Assembly: GCF_002217755.1 (NCBI RefSeq)
Contig: NZ_BCFL01000021.1
Span: 186,001 to 250,000, forward strand
DNA: 64,000 nt
Reading direction: 5' to 3'
Source: Streptomyces hyaluromycini
GTDB lineage: Bacteria; Actinomycetota; Actinomycetes; Streptomycetales; Streptomycetaceae
The stretch's first letter is position 1; every line of letters begins with the position of its first letter. This document shows, piece after piece, positions 8,707 through 16,929 of this stretch. Both the position numbers and the translations under genes were made by a program. Below the pieces are notes generated by a model. That model had not been told where the DNA came from and made no database searches. It worked only from the letters and a program-made list of their open reading frames with translations.

Positions 8707-9503
8707 CGCCTGGGTCCTCTTCGTTCATGGACTTTCTTGCCGACCACCAGCCGGAGATGCTGCCCGGCAAGCGGCAGTTGCCGCCCACACAGGGCGTGAT
8801 CGAGGCGCCGCACGGGACGACGATCGTGGCGGTGACCTTCCCCGGGGGCGTCGTGCTCGCCGGTGACCGCAGGGCCACCATGGGGAACGTGATCGCCCAG
8901 CGGGACATCGAGAAGGTGTTCCCGGCCGACGAGTACTCGGCCGTCGGTATCGCAGGCACCGCCGGTCTGGCCGTGGAGATGGTGAAGCTCTTCCAGCTGG
9001 AGCTGGAGCACTTCGAGAAGGTCGAGGGTGCCCAGCTGTCGCTGGAGGGCAAGGCGAACCGGCTGTCGACGATGATCCGTTCCAACCTCGGCATGGCCAT
9101 GCAGGGGCTGGCCGTCGTGCCGCTGTTCGCCGGGTTCGACGTGGACCGGGGCAAGGGGCGGATCTTCTCGTACGACGTGACCGGCGGCCGTTCCGAGGAG
9201 CACCACTTCTCCGCCACCGGCTCCGGCTCGGTCTTCGCGCGCGGCGCGATGAAGAAGCTGTTCCGTGAGGACCTGACCGAGGAGCAGGCGACCACACTGG
9301 TGGTGCAGGCTCTGTACGACGCGGCCGACGACGACTCGGCGACGGGCGGTCCCGATGTCGCCCGCCGGATCTACCCGATCATCACCGTGATCACCGAGAA
9401 CGGGTTCCGCAGGCTCACCGACGACGAGTCCTCCGGGCTCGCCCGTGCGGTGCTGGCGCGCCGCCTGGAGGAGCCCGACGGCCCGCGCGCGGCGCTGCTC
9501 TAG
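8658..9503 (+). CDS. prcB: 20S proteasome beta subunit PrcB
   Basis: This is 281 residues from GTG 8658 with AAGGA upstream. It forms the two inner heptameric rings of the core and carries the active sites. A 53-residue propeptide ends in IEAPHG; autocatalytic cleavage exposes Thr54 (TTIVAV...). Mature Asp17 (GDRRAT) and Lys33 (RDIEKV) of the Ntn-hydrolase site are in place. The start lies inside the decayed endonuclease gene, so prcB translation may once have been coupled to it. prcA follows 69 bp downstream. It is presumably cotranscribed with pup. Confidence 0.96.
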   Translation: MEANTRSTGRLPAAFLTPGSSSFMDFLADHQPEMLPGKRQLPPTQGVIEAPHGTTIVAVTFPGGVVLAGDRRATMGNVIAQRDIEKVFPADEYSAVGIAGTAGLAVEMVKLFQLELEHFEKVEGAQLSLEGKANRLSTMIRSNLGMAMQGLAVVPLFAGFDVDRGKGRIFSYDVTGGRSEEHHFSATGSGSVFARGAMKKLFREDLTEEQATTLVVQALYDAADDDSATGGPDVARRIYPIITVITENGFRRLTDDESSGLARAVLARRLEEPDGPRAALL

Positions 9504-9572
9504 CGCGTCGGCGTTCTTATCAAGGTGATCCCAGTGACTTCGACGGAACCCTAAGGAAGGGGACGGATACCG

Positions 9573-10331
9573 GTGTCGACGCCGTTCTATGTCTCACCTC
9601 AGCAGGCCATGGCGGACCGTGCCGAGTACGCCCGCAAGGGCATCGCGCGCGGCCGCAGTCTGGTCGTGCTCCAGTACGCCGACGGCATCGTGTTCGTCGG
9701 TGAGAACCCGTCCCGCGCGCTGCACAAGTTCAGCGAGATCTACGACCGGATCGGTTTCGCGGCCGCCGGCAAGTACAACGAGTACGAGAATCTGCGGATC
9801 GGCGGCGTGCGCTACGCCGACCTGCGTGGTTACACCTACGACCGTGACGACGTGACCGCTCGTGGTCTTGCCAACGTGTACGCACAGACGCTGGGCACGA
9901 TCTTCTCGTCGGCCGCGGAGAAGCCGTACGAGGTGGAGCTGGTCGTCGCCGAGGTGGGGGAGACCCCGGAGGGGGACCAGATCTACCGGTTGCCCCACGA
10001 CGGTTCGATCGTGGACGAGCACGGTTCGGTCGCCGTCGGTGGCAATGCGGAGCAGATCAGCACCTATCTGGACCGTGAGCACCAGGAGGGCATGACCCTC
10101 GCGGAGGCTCTGAAGCTGGCCGTGACGGCTCTGTCGCGGGAGTCGAACGGCACACAGCGGGAGATTCCCGCCGAGCGTCTGGAGGTCGCGGTGCTGGACC
10201 GTACGCGGCCCCAGCAGCGCAAGTTCAAGCGGATCGTCGGCCCGCAGCTGGGCCGGCTGCTGGATGCGGACGGTGCGGCCACGGCCGCCGAGGCCGAGGA
10301 GTCCGAGGAGTCCGGCGGGGACGTCGAGTAA
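9573..10331 (+). CDS. prcA: 20S proteasome alpha subunit PrcA
   Basis: This is 252 residues from GTG 9573, with AAGGAAGGGG upstream. Alpha subunits form the outer rings, gate the chamber with their N-termini and dock the ARC tail. It opens with STPFYVSPQQAMADRAEYARKG, the alpha-type N-terminal helix (H0), and continues with the Ntn fold without a catalytic Thr. The C-terminal tail (about 220-252) is acidic and low in complexity (AAEAEESEESGG). It is the last gene of the dop-pup-prcBA unit and is closed by a perfect hairpin. Confidence 0.96.
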   Translation: MSTPFYVSPQQAMADRAEYARKGIARGRSLVVLQYADGIVFVGENPSRALHKFSEIYDRIGFAAAGKYNEYENLRIGGVRYADLRGYTYDRDDVTARGLANVYAQTLGTIFSSAAEKPYEVELVVAEVGETPEGDQIYRLPHDGSIVDEHGSVAVGGNAEQISTYLDREHQEGMTLAEALKLAVTALSRESNGTQREIPAERLEVAVLDRTRPQQRKFKRIVGPQLGRLLDADGAATAAEAEESEESGGDVE

Positions 10332-10371
10332 CGCCCGGCAGCGCTCCTGCGCGCTGTCCGCCCCGCTCTGC

Positions 10372-10405
10372 GCGCCCCGTCCGGTGACCCCACCGGACGG
10401 GGCGC
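10372..10405. terminator. Perfect 15-bp hairpin, bidirectional terminator between prcA and the LacI gene
   Basis: GCGCCCCGTCCGGTG (10372-10386) pairs perfectly with its complement at 10391-10405 across a four-base loop. The flanking genes converge on it, so it can serve both. Confidence 0.85.
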
Positions 10406-10419
10406 GGGCGTCTGCCCGG

Positions 10420-11490
10420 CTATGACGCCCGTGGCGGTGCCGTGGAGCCGCGTACGACCAGCTCCACGGGGATGTCCCGGCTTTCGGGTTCCCGGCCGTC
10501 CAGGACGGCGAGGAGGGCCTGCATACCGCGTTCGCCGAAGAGCTCCGCGTCCAGCCGCACGGTCGTCAGCTCGGGGTCGAGGGCGGTGGCCAGGGCGAGG
10601 TCGTCGAGACCGGTGACGGAGATGTCGTCGGGGACGCGCAGGCCCCGGCGGCGCAGGGCCTTGTAGGCGCCGGCGGCGAGTTTGTCGTCGTCGCAGACGA
10701 GGGCGGTGGGCCGGGGGCCGGGGGCGGCGAGGGCGGCTTCGGTGGCGGTGCGGGCGCCTTCGATCGAGATCGGGGCGCGGACCGTGCGTACCGAGGTGCC
10801 CGGCACGCTTGCTGTGCGGGCCGCCAGTTCGCGCGCGCGTACCTCGAAGGTCCAGGACGCGATGTCCGCGGCCAGGTGCAGGAAGCGGCGGTGGCCGAGG
10901 CCCAGCAGGTGGTCGGCGACCTGGCGTACCCCGTCGGCGATGTCCAGGTTGACCGTGGCGGCGCCCAGGCTGCCGCTCGGGTCGCTGTCGAGCATGACCA
11001 GGGGGAGCTGGTCGCCGCGGATGGCGGAGAGGGCGTCGGCCGCCATGGAGGAGGCGATGACGCCGTCGAGGGCGGCCTGGGCGGAGGCGAAGGGGTCAGG
11101 AATGGGGGCGGCCCGCAAGGGCCTTCCTTTGAGGGTGGTGGTGGGCGACGGGCGGGAGGGGCCGATGCCCTCGGGGGAGGGGTAGAGGACCACGCCGAAG
11201 CCGTGTGCGGAGGCGACGCGGGCTGCGCCCGTGTAGACGCCCGCGAAGAACTCCGTCGTCAGGGCGGGCACGACCAGGAGGACGGTGCGGGTGCGGCCGA
11301 GGCGGAGGTTGCGCGCGGCGAGGTTCGGCCGGTAGCCCAGGTCGCGGGCGGCTTCCCGGACGCGTTCGGCGGTGGCTTCGGAGACGCGGCCGCGCCACTT
11401 GTCGCCCAGCACCAGCGACACGGCCGCCTGGGAGACGCCGGCGGCCTGGGCGACGTCGCGGCTCGTCGGGCGCGTGCTGCTGCGTGGCAC
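10420..11490 (-). CDS. LacI-family transcriptional regulator
   Basis: I choose GTG 11490 (356 residues), because AAGGAG at 11501-11506 lies ten bases upstream; an ATG at 11532 is possible. The N-terminal helix-turn-helix reads TSRDVAQAAGVSQAAVSLVL, followed by the hinge region GYRPNLAARNLRLG. The rest is a periplasmic-binding-like ligand domain, with YKALRRRGLRVPDDISVTG and TTVRLDAELFGERGMQALL near the end, as in sugar-responsive repressors. It is divergent from an MFS transporter and probably controls it. The pair sits inside the proteasome gene set. I see no sign of recent transfer. Confidence 0.9.
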   Translation of the reverse strand: MPRSSTRPTSRDVAQAAGVSQAAVSLVLGDKWRGRVSEATAERVREAARDLGYRPNLAARNLRLGRTRTVLLVVPALTTEFFAGVYTGAARVASAHGFGVVLYPSPEGIGPSRPSPTTTLKGRPLRAAPIPDPFASAQAALDGVIASSMAADALSAIRGDQLPLVMLDSDPSGSLGAATVNLDIADGVRQVADHLLGLGHRRFLHLAADIASWTFEVRARELAARTASVPGTSVRTVRAPISIEGARTATEAALAAPGPRPTALVCDDDKLAAGAYKALRRRGLRVPDDISVTGLDDLALATALDPELTTVRLDAELFGERGMQALLAVLDGREPESRDIPVELVVRGSTAPPRAS

Positions 11491-11578
11491 CGGGGGTGGG
11501 CTCCTTCGCCTGGACGTGTGAACAGCGCACATGGTACGTATGGGAGACGGGGTTATACGTAAAACGTGGAGGTGGGAC

Positions 11579-12838
11579 ATGGCCGCGGGATACCTGGAGA
11601 TCCTCAGGGCGAGGCACGCGGCCCGGCTGCTGACGGGGACGCTGGTGGGCCGGCTGCCGAACGCGACCGCCGCCATCGCGATCGTGCTGTTCGTCCGGGC
11701 GCAGGGCGGCACGTACAGCCTCGCGGGTGCGCTCGCCGCGGTGTACGGCGTGGCCAACGCCGTCGGCCAGCCGGTGCTCGGGCGGCTGGTCGACCTGTGC
11801 GGGCAGCCCCGGGTCCAGTTGCCCGCCGCGCTCGCGTCGGCCCTCGCGATGGCCGTCTTCGCCTTCACGGGCATCGCACCGCTGCCGGTCGCCTGTGCGG
11901 CCGTGGCGGCGGCCGGGCTCTTCGCGCCGCCTCTGGAGGGCGGTCTGCGCGCCCTGTGGCCGAGTGTCCTCGGGAAGGAGGACCGGGTGCACACGGCGTA
12001 CGCGATGGACGCGGTGGCGCAGGAAGTCATGTTCACCGTGGGGCCGTTGCTGGTCACGTTGTGCGTGTCGCTGTGGTCGGCGCAGGCGGCGCTGCTCGTC
12101 GTGAACGCGGTGGGTGTCCTCGGGGCGCTCTCGGTCGTGGTCTCGCCGCCGTCACGCGCGTGGCGTTCGGCGCCGCGCGAGGCGCACTGGCTGGGCGCGC
12201 TGCGCTCGTCCGGGCTGCTGGCCCTGCTGGCCGCGTTCCTGTTCGTCGGGATCGCGCTGGGTTCCATCACGGTCGCGTCGGTGCCGTACGCGGACGGCCA
12301 CGGCGGTGACGCGGTGTACGGCTGGATGATGGCCGCCCTGGGGATCGGCGCGCTGCTGGGAGGCACCGTCTACGGGATGCGGCAGTGGGCGGGGGAGCCG
12401 GCGCGGCGACTGCGGGTGCTGGTGGCCCTTCTGGCGGTGTGTTACCTGCCACTGATGCTGATGCCGGATGCGGTGGCCATGGTGTTGCTCACCGTGCTGG
12501 CCGGGGTGTTCCTCGCGCCGGCGATCGCATGTGCGTTCGTGCTGGTGGACCGGCATGCGCCGAGGGGTACGGTCACCGAGGCGTTCTCCTGGCTTGTGAC
12601 GACGTTCACAGTGGGGGCGTCGGTGGGAACGGGCCTGGCGGGCCCGGTGGTCGAGGCGGGCGGGGCCCTGTGGGGGTTCGCCGTGCCGGGTGCGGCGGGG
12701 GCCGTGTCGTTGCTGGTCCTGGCGGTCACCGGGCGGGTCCTCGCAGCTCCCGGTGGGGGTGCGGTGGTTGCCACCGGTTCGGAAAATGATCCAAATCGTG
12801 CTGTCGAACCCCGTTTCAGCTCAGGGGATCGGGCGTAA
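11579..12838 (+). CDS. MFS transporter
   Basis: This is 419 residues from ATG 11579, with GGAGGTGG at 11568-11575. The sequence has about 12 hydrophobic segments with short basic loops, the layout of a major facilitator superfamily exporter. LGRLVDLCGQPR (about residues 72-85) resembles the loop 2-3 signature. A PLEGGLRALWPSVL stretch near the middle is typical of Streptomyces MFS efflux paralogues. The substrate is unknown. The 88-bp gap to the LacI-type gene contains repeated TACGT elements (11534-11567) that could be operator half-sites. Its stop codon overlaps the putative pafA -10 box. Confidence 0.87.
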   Translation: MAAGYLEILRARHAARLLTGTLVGRLPNATAAIAIVLFVRAQGGTYSLAGALAAVYGVANAVGQPVLGRLVDLCGQPRVQLPAALASALAMAVFAFTGIAPLPVACAAVAAAGLFAPPLEGGLRALWPSVLGKEDRVHTAYAMDAVAQEVMFTVGPLLVTLCVSLWSAQAALLVVNAVGVLGALSVVVSPPSRAWRSAPREAHWLGALRSSGLLALLAAFLFVGIALGSITVASVPYADGHGGDAVYGWMMAALGIGALLGGTVYGMRQWAGEPARRLRVLVALLAVCYLPLMLMPDAVAMVLLTVLAGVFLAPAIACAFVLVDRHAPRGTVTEAFSWLVTTFTVGASVGTGLAGPVVEAGGALWGFAVPGAAGAVSLLVLAVTGRVLAAPGGGAVVATGSENDPNRAVEPRFSSGDRA

Positions 12839-12847
12839 TGTTCAGTC
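12813..12847 (+). promoter_or_regulatory. Putative leaderless promoter of pafA inside the MFS gene end
   Basis: GTTTCA (12813-12818), a 17-base spacer, TAATGT (12836-12841), six bases, then the pafA ATG at 12848. The TAA stop of the MFS gene (12836-12838) is the first half of the -10 box. No ribosome binding site precedes pafA, so a leaderless transcript is plausible. Confidence 0.5.
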
Positions 12848-14209
12848 ATGGACCGCCGCATTTTCGGGCTGGAGAACGAGTACGGCGTCACGTGCACGTT
12901 CAGGGGACAGCGCCGCCTGTCGCCTGACGAGGTGGCGCGGTACCTCTTCCGCCGTGTCGTGTCATGGGGCCGTAGCAGCAATGTCTTTCTGCGGAACGGC
13001 GCCCGGCTCTATCTCGACGTGGGCTCACATCCGGAATACGCGACACCCGAGTGTGACAATGTGACCGAACTGGTCACCCACGACAAGGCCGGCGAGCGCA
13101 TTCTCGAAGGGCTGTTGGTGGACGCCGAACGACGCCTGCATGAGGAAGGAATCGCGGGCGACGTCTACCTTTTCAAGAACAACACGGACTCGGCGGGCAA
13201 CTCCTACGGTTGCCACGAGAACTATCTGGTGGCGAGGCACGGGGAGTTCTCCCGGCTCGCGGACATTCTCATTCCGTTCCTGGTGACCCGGCAGCTGCTG
13301 TGCGGCGCCGGGAAGGTGCTGCAGACGCCGCGCGGTGCGGTGTACTGCGTGAGCCAGCGGGCGGAGCACATCTGGGAGGGCGTCTCCTCGGCGACGACGC
13401 GTTCCCGGCCGATCATCAACACGCGCGACGAGCCGCACGCCGACGCCGAGCGCTACCGCCGGCTGCACGTCATCGTCGGCGACTCGAACATGTCCGAGAC
13501 GACGATGCTGCTCAAGGTCGGCGCCACCGACCTGGTGCTGCGCATGATCGAGGCGGGCACGGTGATGCGGGACCTGACCCTGGAGAACCCGATCCGGGCG
13601 ATCCGCGAGGTCAGCCACGACATCACGGGCCGGCGCAAGGTGCGCCTGGCCAGCGGCCGGGAGGCCTCCGCACTGGAGGTGCAGCGGGAGTACTACGAGA
13701 AGGCCGTGGACTTCTGCGAGCGCCGCGGTATCCGTACCGGCACGGTCGAGCAGGTGCTGGAGCTGTGGGGCCGGACGCTGGACGCCATCGAGGCCGAGGA
13801 CCTGGACCGGATCGGCACCGAGATCGACTGGGTGATGAAGTACAAGCTCATCGAGCGGTACCGGGCCAAGCACAACATGACCATGTCTCATCCGCGCGTG
13901 GCGCAGATAGACCTCGCTTATCACGACATCCACCGTCGTCGGGGTCTGTATTACCTGCTGGAGAAGAAGGGTCAAGCCACGCGGATCTGCAATGACTTGA
14001 AGATCTTCGAGGGCAAGTCGGTGCCGCCGCAGACGACTCGGGCGCGGTTGCGCGGTGACTTCATCCGGCGGGCCCAGGAGCAGCGCCGGGACTTCACGGT
14101 CGACTGGGTGCATCTGAAGCTCAACGACCAGGCGCAGCGCACGGTGTTGTGCAAGGACCCGTTCCGTTCGGTCGACGACCGGGTGGAGAAGCTCATCGCC
14201 GGTATGTGA
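12848..14209 (+). CDS. pafA: Pup-protein ligase PafA
   Basis: This is 453 residues and forms an isopeptide bond between the C-terminal Glu of Pup and substrate lysines, using ATP. The glutamine-synthetase-like fold shows MDRRIFGLENEYGVTC at the N-terminus (metal-binding Glu), LYLDVGSHPEYATPECD (region of the catalytic Asp), LFKNNTDSAGNSYGCHENYL and RPIINTRDEPHADAERYRR. It lacks the Dop loop, which identifies it as the ligase and not the deamidase. It follows the MFS gene by nine bases yet has no Shine-Dalgarno sequence, so its own leaderless promoter is likely. A hairpin at 14233 ends the unit. Confidence 0.96.
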   Translation: MDRRIFGLENEYGVTCTFRGQRRLSPDEVARYLFRRVVSWGRSSNVFLRNGARLYLDVGSHPEYATPECDNVTELVTHDKAGERILEGLLVDAERRLHEEGIAGDVYLFKNNTDSAGNSYGCHENYLVARHGEFSRLADILIPFLVTRQLLCGAGKVLQTPRGAVYCVSQRAEHIWEGVSSATTRSRPIINTRDEPHADAERYRRLHVIVGDSNMSETTMLLKVGATDLVLRMIEAGTVMRDLTLENPIRAIREVSHDITGRRKVRLASGREASALEVQREYYEKAVDFCERRGIRTGTVEQVLELWGRTLDAIEAEDLDRIGTEIDWVMKYKLIERYRAKHNMTMSHPRVAQIDLAYHDIHRRRGLYYLLEKKGQATRICNDLKIFEGKSVPPQTTRARLRGDFIRRAQEQRRDFTVDWVHLKLNDQAQRTVLCKDPFRSVDDRVEKLIAGM

Positions 14210-14232
14210 GAGATCGGCACAGAACGCCACAC

Positions 14233-14265
14233 GGGCGCCGTACGTTTTCCGTACGGCGCCCTTCT
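14233..14265 (+). terminator. Terminator after pafA
   Basis: GGGCGCCGTAC (14233-14243) pairs with GTACGGCGCCC (14251-14261). TTCT follows. Confidence 0.8.
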
Positions 14266-14323
14266 CACGTCGTAGAGTTGCGCGCACGCCATCCGCAAGA
14301 TCGACCGATTACGAGGCTCTTCC

Positions 14324-15322
14324 GTGCGCCGACGCTCTCTTCTCCTTGCCGCTGTTCCTGCGGGACTGGTCACACTCGCCGGGTGTGGCGACAACTCGTC
14401 CTCCTCCAGCAAGGCCAGTGCCTCGCCGTCGGCCTCCGCCTCGGTGCCGCCGCCGAAGATCGTGGACGGGCCGCTGCCGGCGATCACGGCGGGCACGAAG
14501 TTCGACGAGAAGCCGACGGTCGCCAAGGGCAGCGGGGACCCGTCGAAGAACCTGGCGGTCAAGACGGTGATCGCGGGCAGCGGCAAGACGGTCGCGGAGA
14601 ACGACTTCATCCAGGCCAACTACCTGGGGCAGATCTGGTCCTCGGCGAAGGTCTTCGACCAGTCGTACGACCGTACGCCGCTGCTCATGCAGCTCGCCGC
14701 GGGCAGCATCATCGACGGCTGGCGGTACGGGCTGGCCGGGAGGAAGGTCGGCAGCCGGGTGCTGATGGCCGTGCCCCCGACCTGGGGCTACGGCACCTCG
14801 GGCAACTCGCAGGCGGGGATCAAGGGCACGGACACGCTGGTGTTCGTGGTCGACGTGCTGAACTCGTTCAACTCGAAGAGTTCCAGCACCGGCAAGGAGG
14901 TCGCGCAGAGCGACGCCGCGCTGCCCAAGGTCGGCACGAACACGGACGGCAAGGCCCCGTCGATCGACATTCCCAAGGTGGACCCGCCGAAGAAGCTGGT
15001 GTCGAACTACGTGCTGGAGGGCGACGGCGCGGCGGTGCAGTCGGCGCAGACCGTCCTGTGCCAGTTCAAGGGCGAGGTCTGGGACAGCGGCAAGGTCTTC
15101 GAGCAGACGTACGAGAGCGGGCGGCTCGCCCAGTTCTCGATCGAGCAGATGCAGAGCGTCGTCAAGGGGCTGGCGCAGGGGATCACCGGCAAGAAGGTGG
15201 GCAGCCGGATCATGGTCGTCATCCCGCCGGACCTGGCCTACGGGAACAACCCGCCGAGCGGTGGCGTGGTGAAGAAGGGTTCGACGCTGGTGTTCGCGGT
15301 GGACATTCTTGCGGCGATGTAG
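14324..15322 (+). CDS. Lipoprotein with two FKBP-type prolyl isomerase domains
   Basis: This is 332 residues from GTG 14324. The N-terminus MRRRSLLLAAVPAGLVTLAGC is a lipoprotein signal peptide with lipobox LAGC, so the protein should be anchored on the outer face of the membrane. A Ser-rich linker follows. FKBP domain 1 spans about 75-170, with VGSRVLMAVPPTWGYG. Domain 2 spans about 215-332, with VGSRIMVVIPPDLAYG. Both keep the hydrophobic pocket signature, although domain 2 is closer to consensus. It probably helps fold exported proteins. It pairs with the cytoplasmic FKBP gene 74 bp downstream and is likely cotranscribed with it. Confidence 0.9.
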   Translation: MRRRSLLLAAVPAGLVTLAGCGDNSSSSSKASASPSASASVPPPKIVDGPLPAITAGTKFDEKPTVAKGSGDPSKNLAVKTVIAGSGKTVAENDFIQANYLGQIWSSAKVFDQSYDRTPLLMQLAAGSIIDGWRYGLAGRKVGSRVLMAVPPTWGYGTSGNSQAGIKGTDTLVFVVDVLNSFNSKSSSTGKEVAQSDAALPKVGTNTDGKAPSIDIPKVDPPKKLVSNYVLEGDGAAVQSAQTVLCQFKGEVWDSGKVFEQTYESGRLAQFSIEQMQSVVKGLAQGITGKKVGSRIMVVIPPDLAYGNNPPSGGVVKKGSTLVFAVDILAAM

Positions 15323-15396
15323 TCGCGCGGGCGTTACGGGGGCGGGGATGAAAGACTGTCCCGGTTCCGTGTCGTACACAAGCAGGAGCCAGAGAC

Positions 15397-15768
15397 GTGA
15401 GCATCGACAAGCCCGAGATCGACTTCCCCGAGGGCGAGGCCCCGGCCGAGCTGGAGATCAAGGACATCTGGGAGGGCGAGGGCGAGGTGGCCCAGGCCGG
15501 CCAGACCGTCACCGTGCACTACGTGGGCGTCGCGTTCAGCACCGGCGAGGAGTTCGACGCCAGCTGGAACCGCGGCGCGCCCTTCCGCTTCCCGCTGGGC
15601 GGGGGCCGGGTCATCAAGGGCTGGGACCAGGGTGTGCAGGGCATGAAGGTCGGTGGCCGCCGCCGGCTGACCATCCCGGCCCACCTCGCCTACGGCGACC
15701 AGAGCCCGACGCCGGCGATCAAGCCCGGCGAGACGCTGATCTTCGTCGTGGACCTGATCGCGGTCTGA
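15397..15768 (+). CDS. Cytoplasmic FKBP-type peptidyl-prolyl isomerase
   Basis: This is 123 residues from GTG 15397, preceded by a GAGCCAGAGACGT leader. It is a single FKBP domain without a signal peptide. Diagnostic segments are VTVHYVGVAFSTGEEFDASW, GGGRVIKGWDQGVQGMKVGG and ANLAYG-like HLAYGDQSPTPAIKPGETL, which hold the aromatic pocket residues. The length and layout match small FKBP12-like actinobacterial enzymes. It follows the FKBP lipoprotein gene and ends in a strong hairpin before pafB. Confidence 0.92.
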   Translation: MSIDKPEIDFPEGEAPAELEIKDIWEGEGEVAQAGQTVTVHYVGVAFSTGEEFDASWNRGAPFRFPLGGGRVIKGWDQGVQGMKVGGRRRLTIPAHLAYGDQSPTPAIKPGETLIFVVDLIAV

Positions 15769-15828
15769 TCTCCGTACCTGGTCGGCGCCGTTCGGGCGCT
15801 GACCGGTCCTGGTCGGAAACCGGCTGGA

Positions 15829-15865
15829 CGAGGGCCCGTGCCGCGTGCGCGGGCCCTCGTCGTTT
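15829..15865 (+). terminator. Terminator after the FKBP gene pair
   Basis: CGAGGGCCCG (15829-15838) pairs with CGGGCCCTCG (15850-15859). TCGTTT follows. Confidence 0.8.
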
Positions 15866-15908
15866 GTCGTGTCGTGTCCGTTTCGGTCCTCATTGTTTGG
15901 ACTGGCTT

Positions 15909-15936
15909 TTGCCGTGACACTCCGGAGCGGTACGGT
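15909..15936 (+). promoter_or_regulatory. Putative promoter of the pafBC-tatAC operon
   Basis: TTGCCG (15909-15914), a 16-base spacer and TACGGT (15931-15936) form a housekeeping-like promoter 40 bp before pafB. This is pattern recognition only. Confidence 0.45.
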
Positions 15937-15975
15937 CATCGGTCAGGAGCACCATAGGGAAGGCGAAGGGCGTCG

Positions 15976-16929
15976 ATGGCCATTGCCAAGGCCGAGCGGC
16001 TGATGAACCTGGCGCTGTGCCTGCTGGGGACGCGGCGGCCGCTCAGCAAGCGTGAGCTGCGGGAATCCATCGAGGCCTACCTCGAAGCGGGGAATGACGA
16101 CTCCTTCAGCCGGATGTTCGAGCGGGACAAGGACGATCTCCGCGAGCTCGGACTGGTGATCGAGACCGTGGAGAACCTGGACGGCGAGGTCGGTTACCTC
16201 GCGCGCCGCGACAGCAACCGCCTGCCGCCCATCACCCTGGACGCCGAGGAGGCCGCCGCCCTCGGTCTCGCCGCCAAGGTCTGGCAGCAGGCCCGGCTCG
16301 CCGGCGCCGCCAGCGGCGCCCTGCAGAAGCTGCGCGCGGCCGGCCTCCCCGAGGACGTCGACCCGTACGAGGCCCACAGCGCCCTGGAGCCGCGGATCCC
16401 CGTGCACGAGGCCGCGTTCGAGCCGCTGATGCTGGCCTGCCGGGACCGCCGCCCGGTCGTCTTCGACTACCGCAAGGCCACCGCCGCCCACCCCGGGACC
16501 CGGAACGTGGAGCCCTGGGCCCTGGAGTGCTGGCGCGGCCACTGGTACCTGGCCGGCTGGGACCGCGACCGGGGTGCCGAGCGGGTGTTCCGGCTCTCCA
16601 GGATCACCGGGAAGGTCCGCTCCCGGGGCACCGCCTTCACCGCGCCCGTCCCGGACGTCGTCACCGTCCGCGAGACCGTGGCGAGCTGGGCCGGGGAGGT
16701 CGCCGACCGCTCCGCGCTGATCCGGCTGCGCCCGGGGTCCGGGTACCCCCTTCGGGCGAAGGCCACCGCGGTGCGGGAACTCGGTGACGGGTGGGACGAG
16801 TTGGAGATTCCGTACGGGCACGGGCTGGACGCCTGGCTGGTGGAGTTCGGGCCGGACGTGGTGGTTCTGGAGCCGGCCGAGCTGCGGGCGGACGTCGTGG
16901 ACCGGCTGCGTGCCGTGGCCAAGGACTGA
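15976..16929 (+). CDS. pafB: WYL-domain DNA-damage regulator PafB
   Basis: This is 317 residues from ATG 15976. It opens with a winged helix-turn-helix (about 1-70, AIAKAERLMNLALCLLGTRRP). The WYL domain follows (about 130-230), with FDYRKA, VEPWALECWRGHWYLAGWDR and RVFRLSRI. A WCX-type C-terminal extension completes it. In mycobacteria PafB and PafC form a heterodimer that activates most RecA/LexA-independent DNA-damage genes. The gene order pafA, pafB, pafC, tatA, tatC, helicase is conserved with Mycobacterium, supporting the assignment. The stop overlaps the pafC start by one base (TGATG), so translation is coupled. Confidence 0.93.
   Translation: MAIAKAERLMNLALCLLGTRRPLSKRELRESIEAYLEAGNDDSFSRMFERDKDDLRELGLVIETVENLDGEVGYLARRDSNRLPPITLDAEEAAALGLAAKVWQQARLAGAASGALQKLRAAGLPEDVDPYEAHSALEPRIPVHEAAFEPLMLACRDRRPVVFDYRKATAAHPGTRNVEPWALECWRGHWYLAGWDRDRGAERVFRLSRITGKVRSRGTAFTAPVPDVVTVRETVASWAGEVADRSALIRLRPGSGYPLRAKATAVRELGDGWDELEIPYGHGLDAWLVEFGPDVVVLEPAELRADVVDRLRAVAKD

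Noticed and set aside
10420..12838. The LacI/MFS pair as a recently acquired island in the proteasome locus
   Set aside because: Base composition matches the neighbours, there are no mobile-element ends, and I recall the same pair at this place in other Streptomyces.
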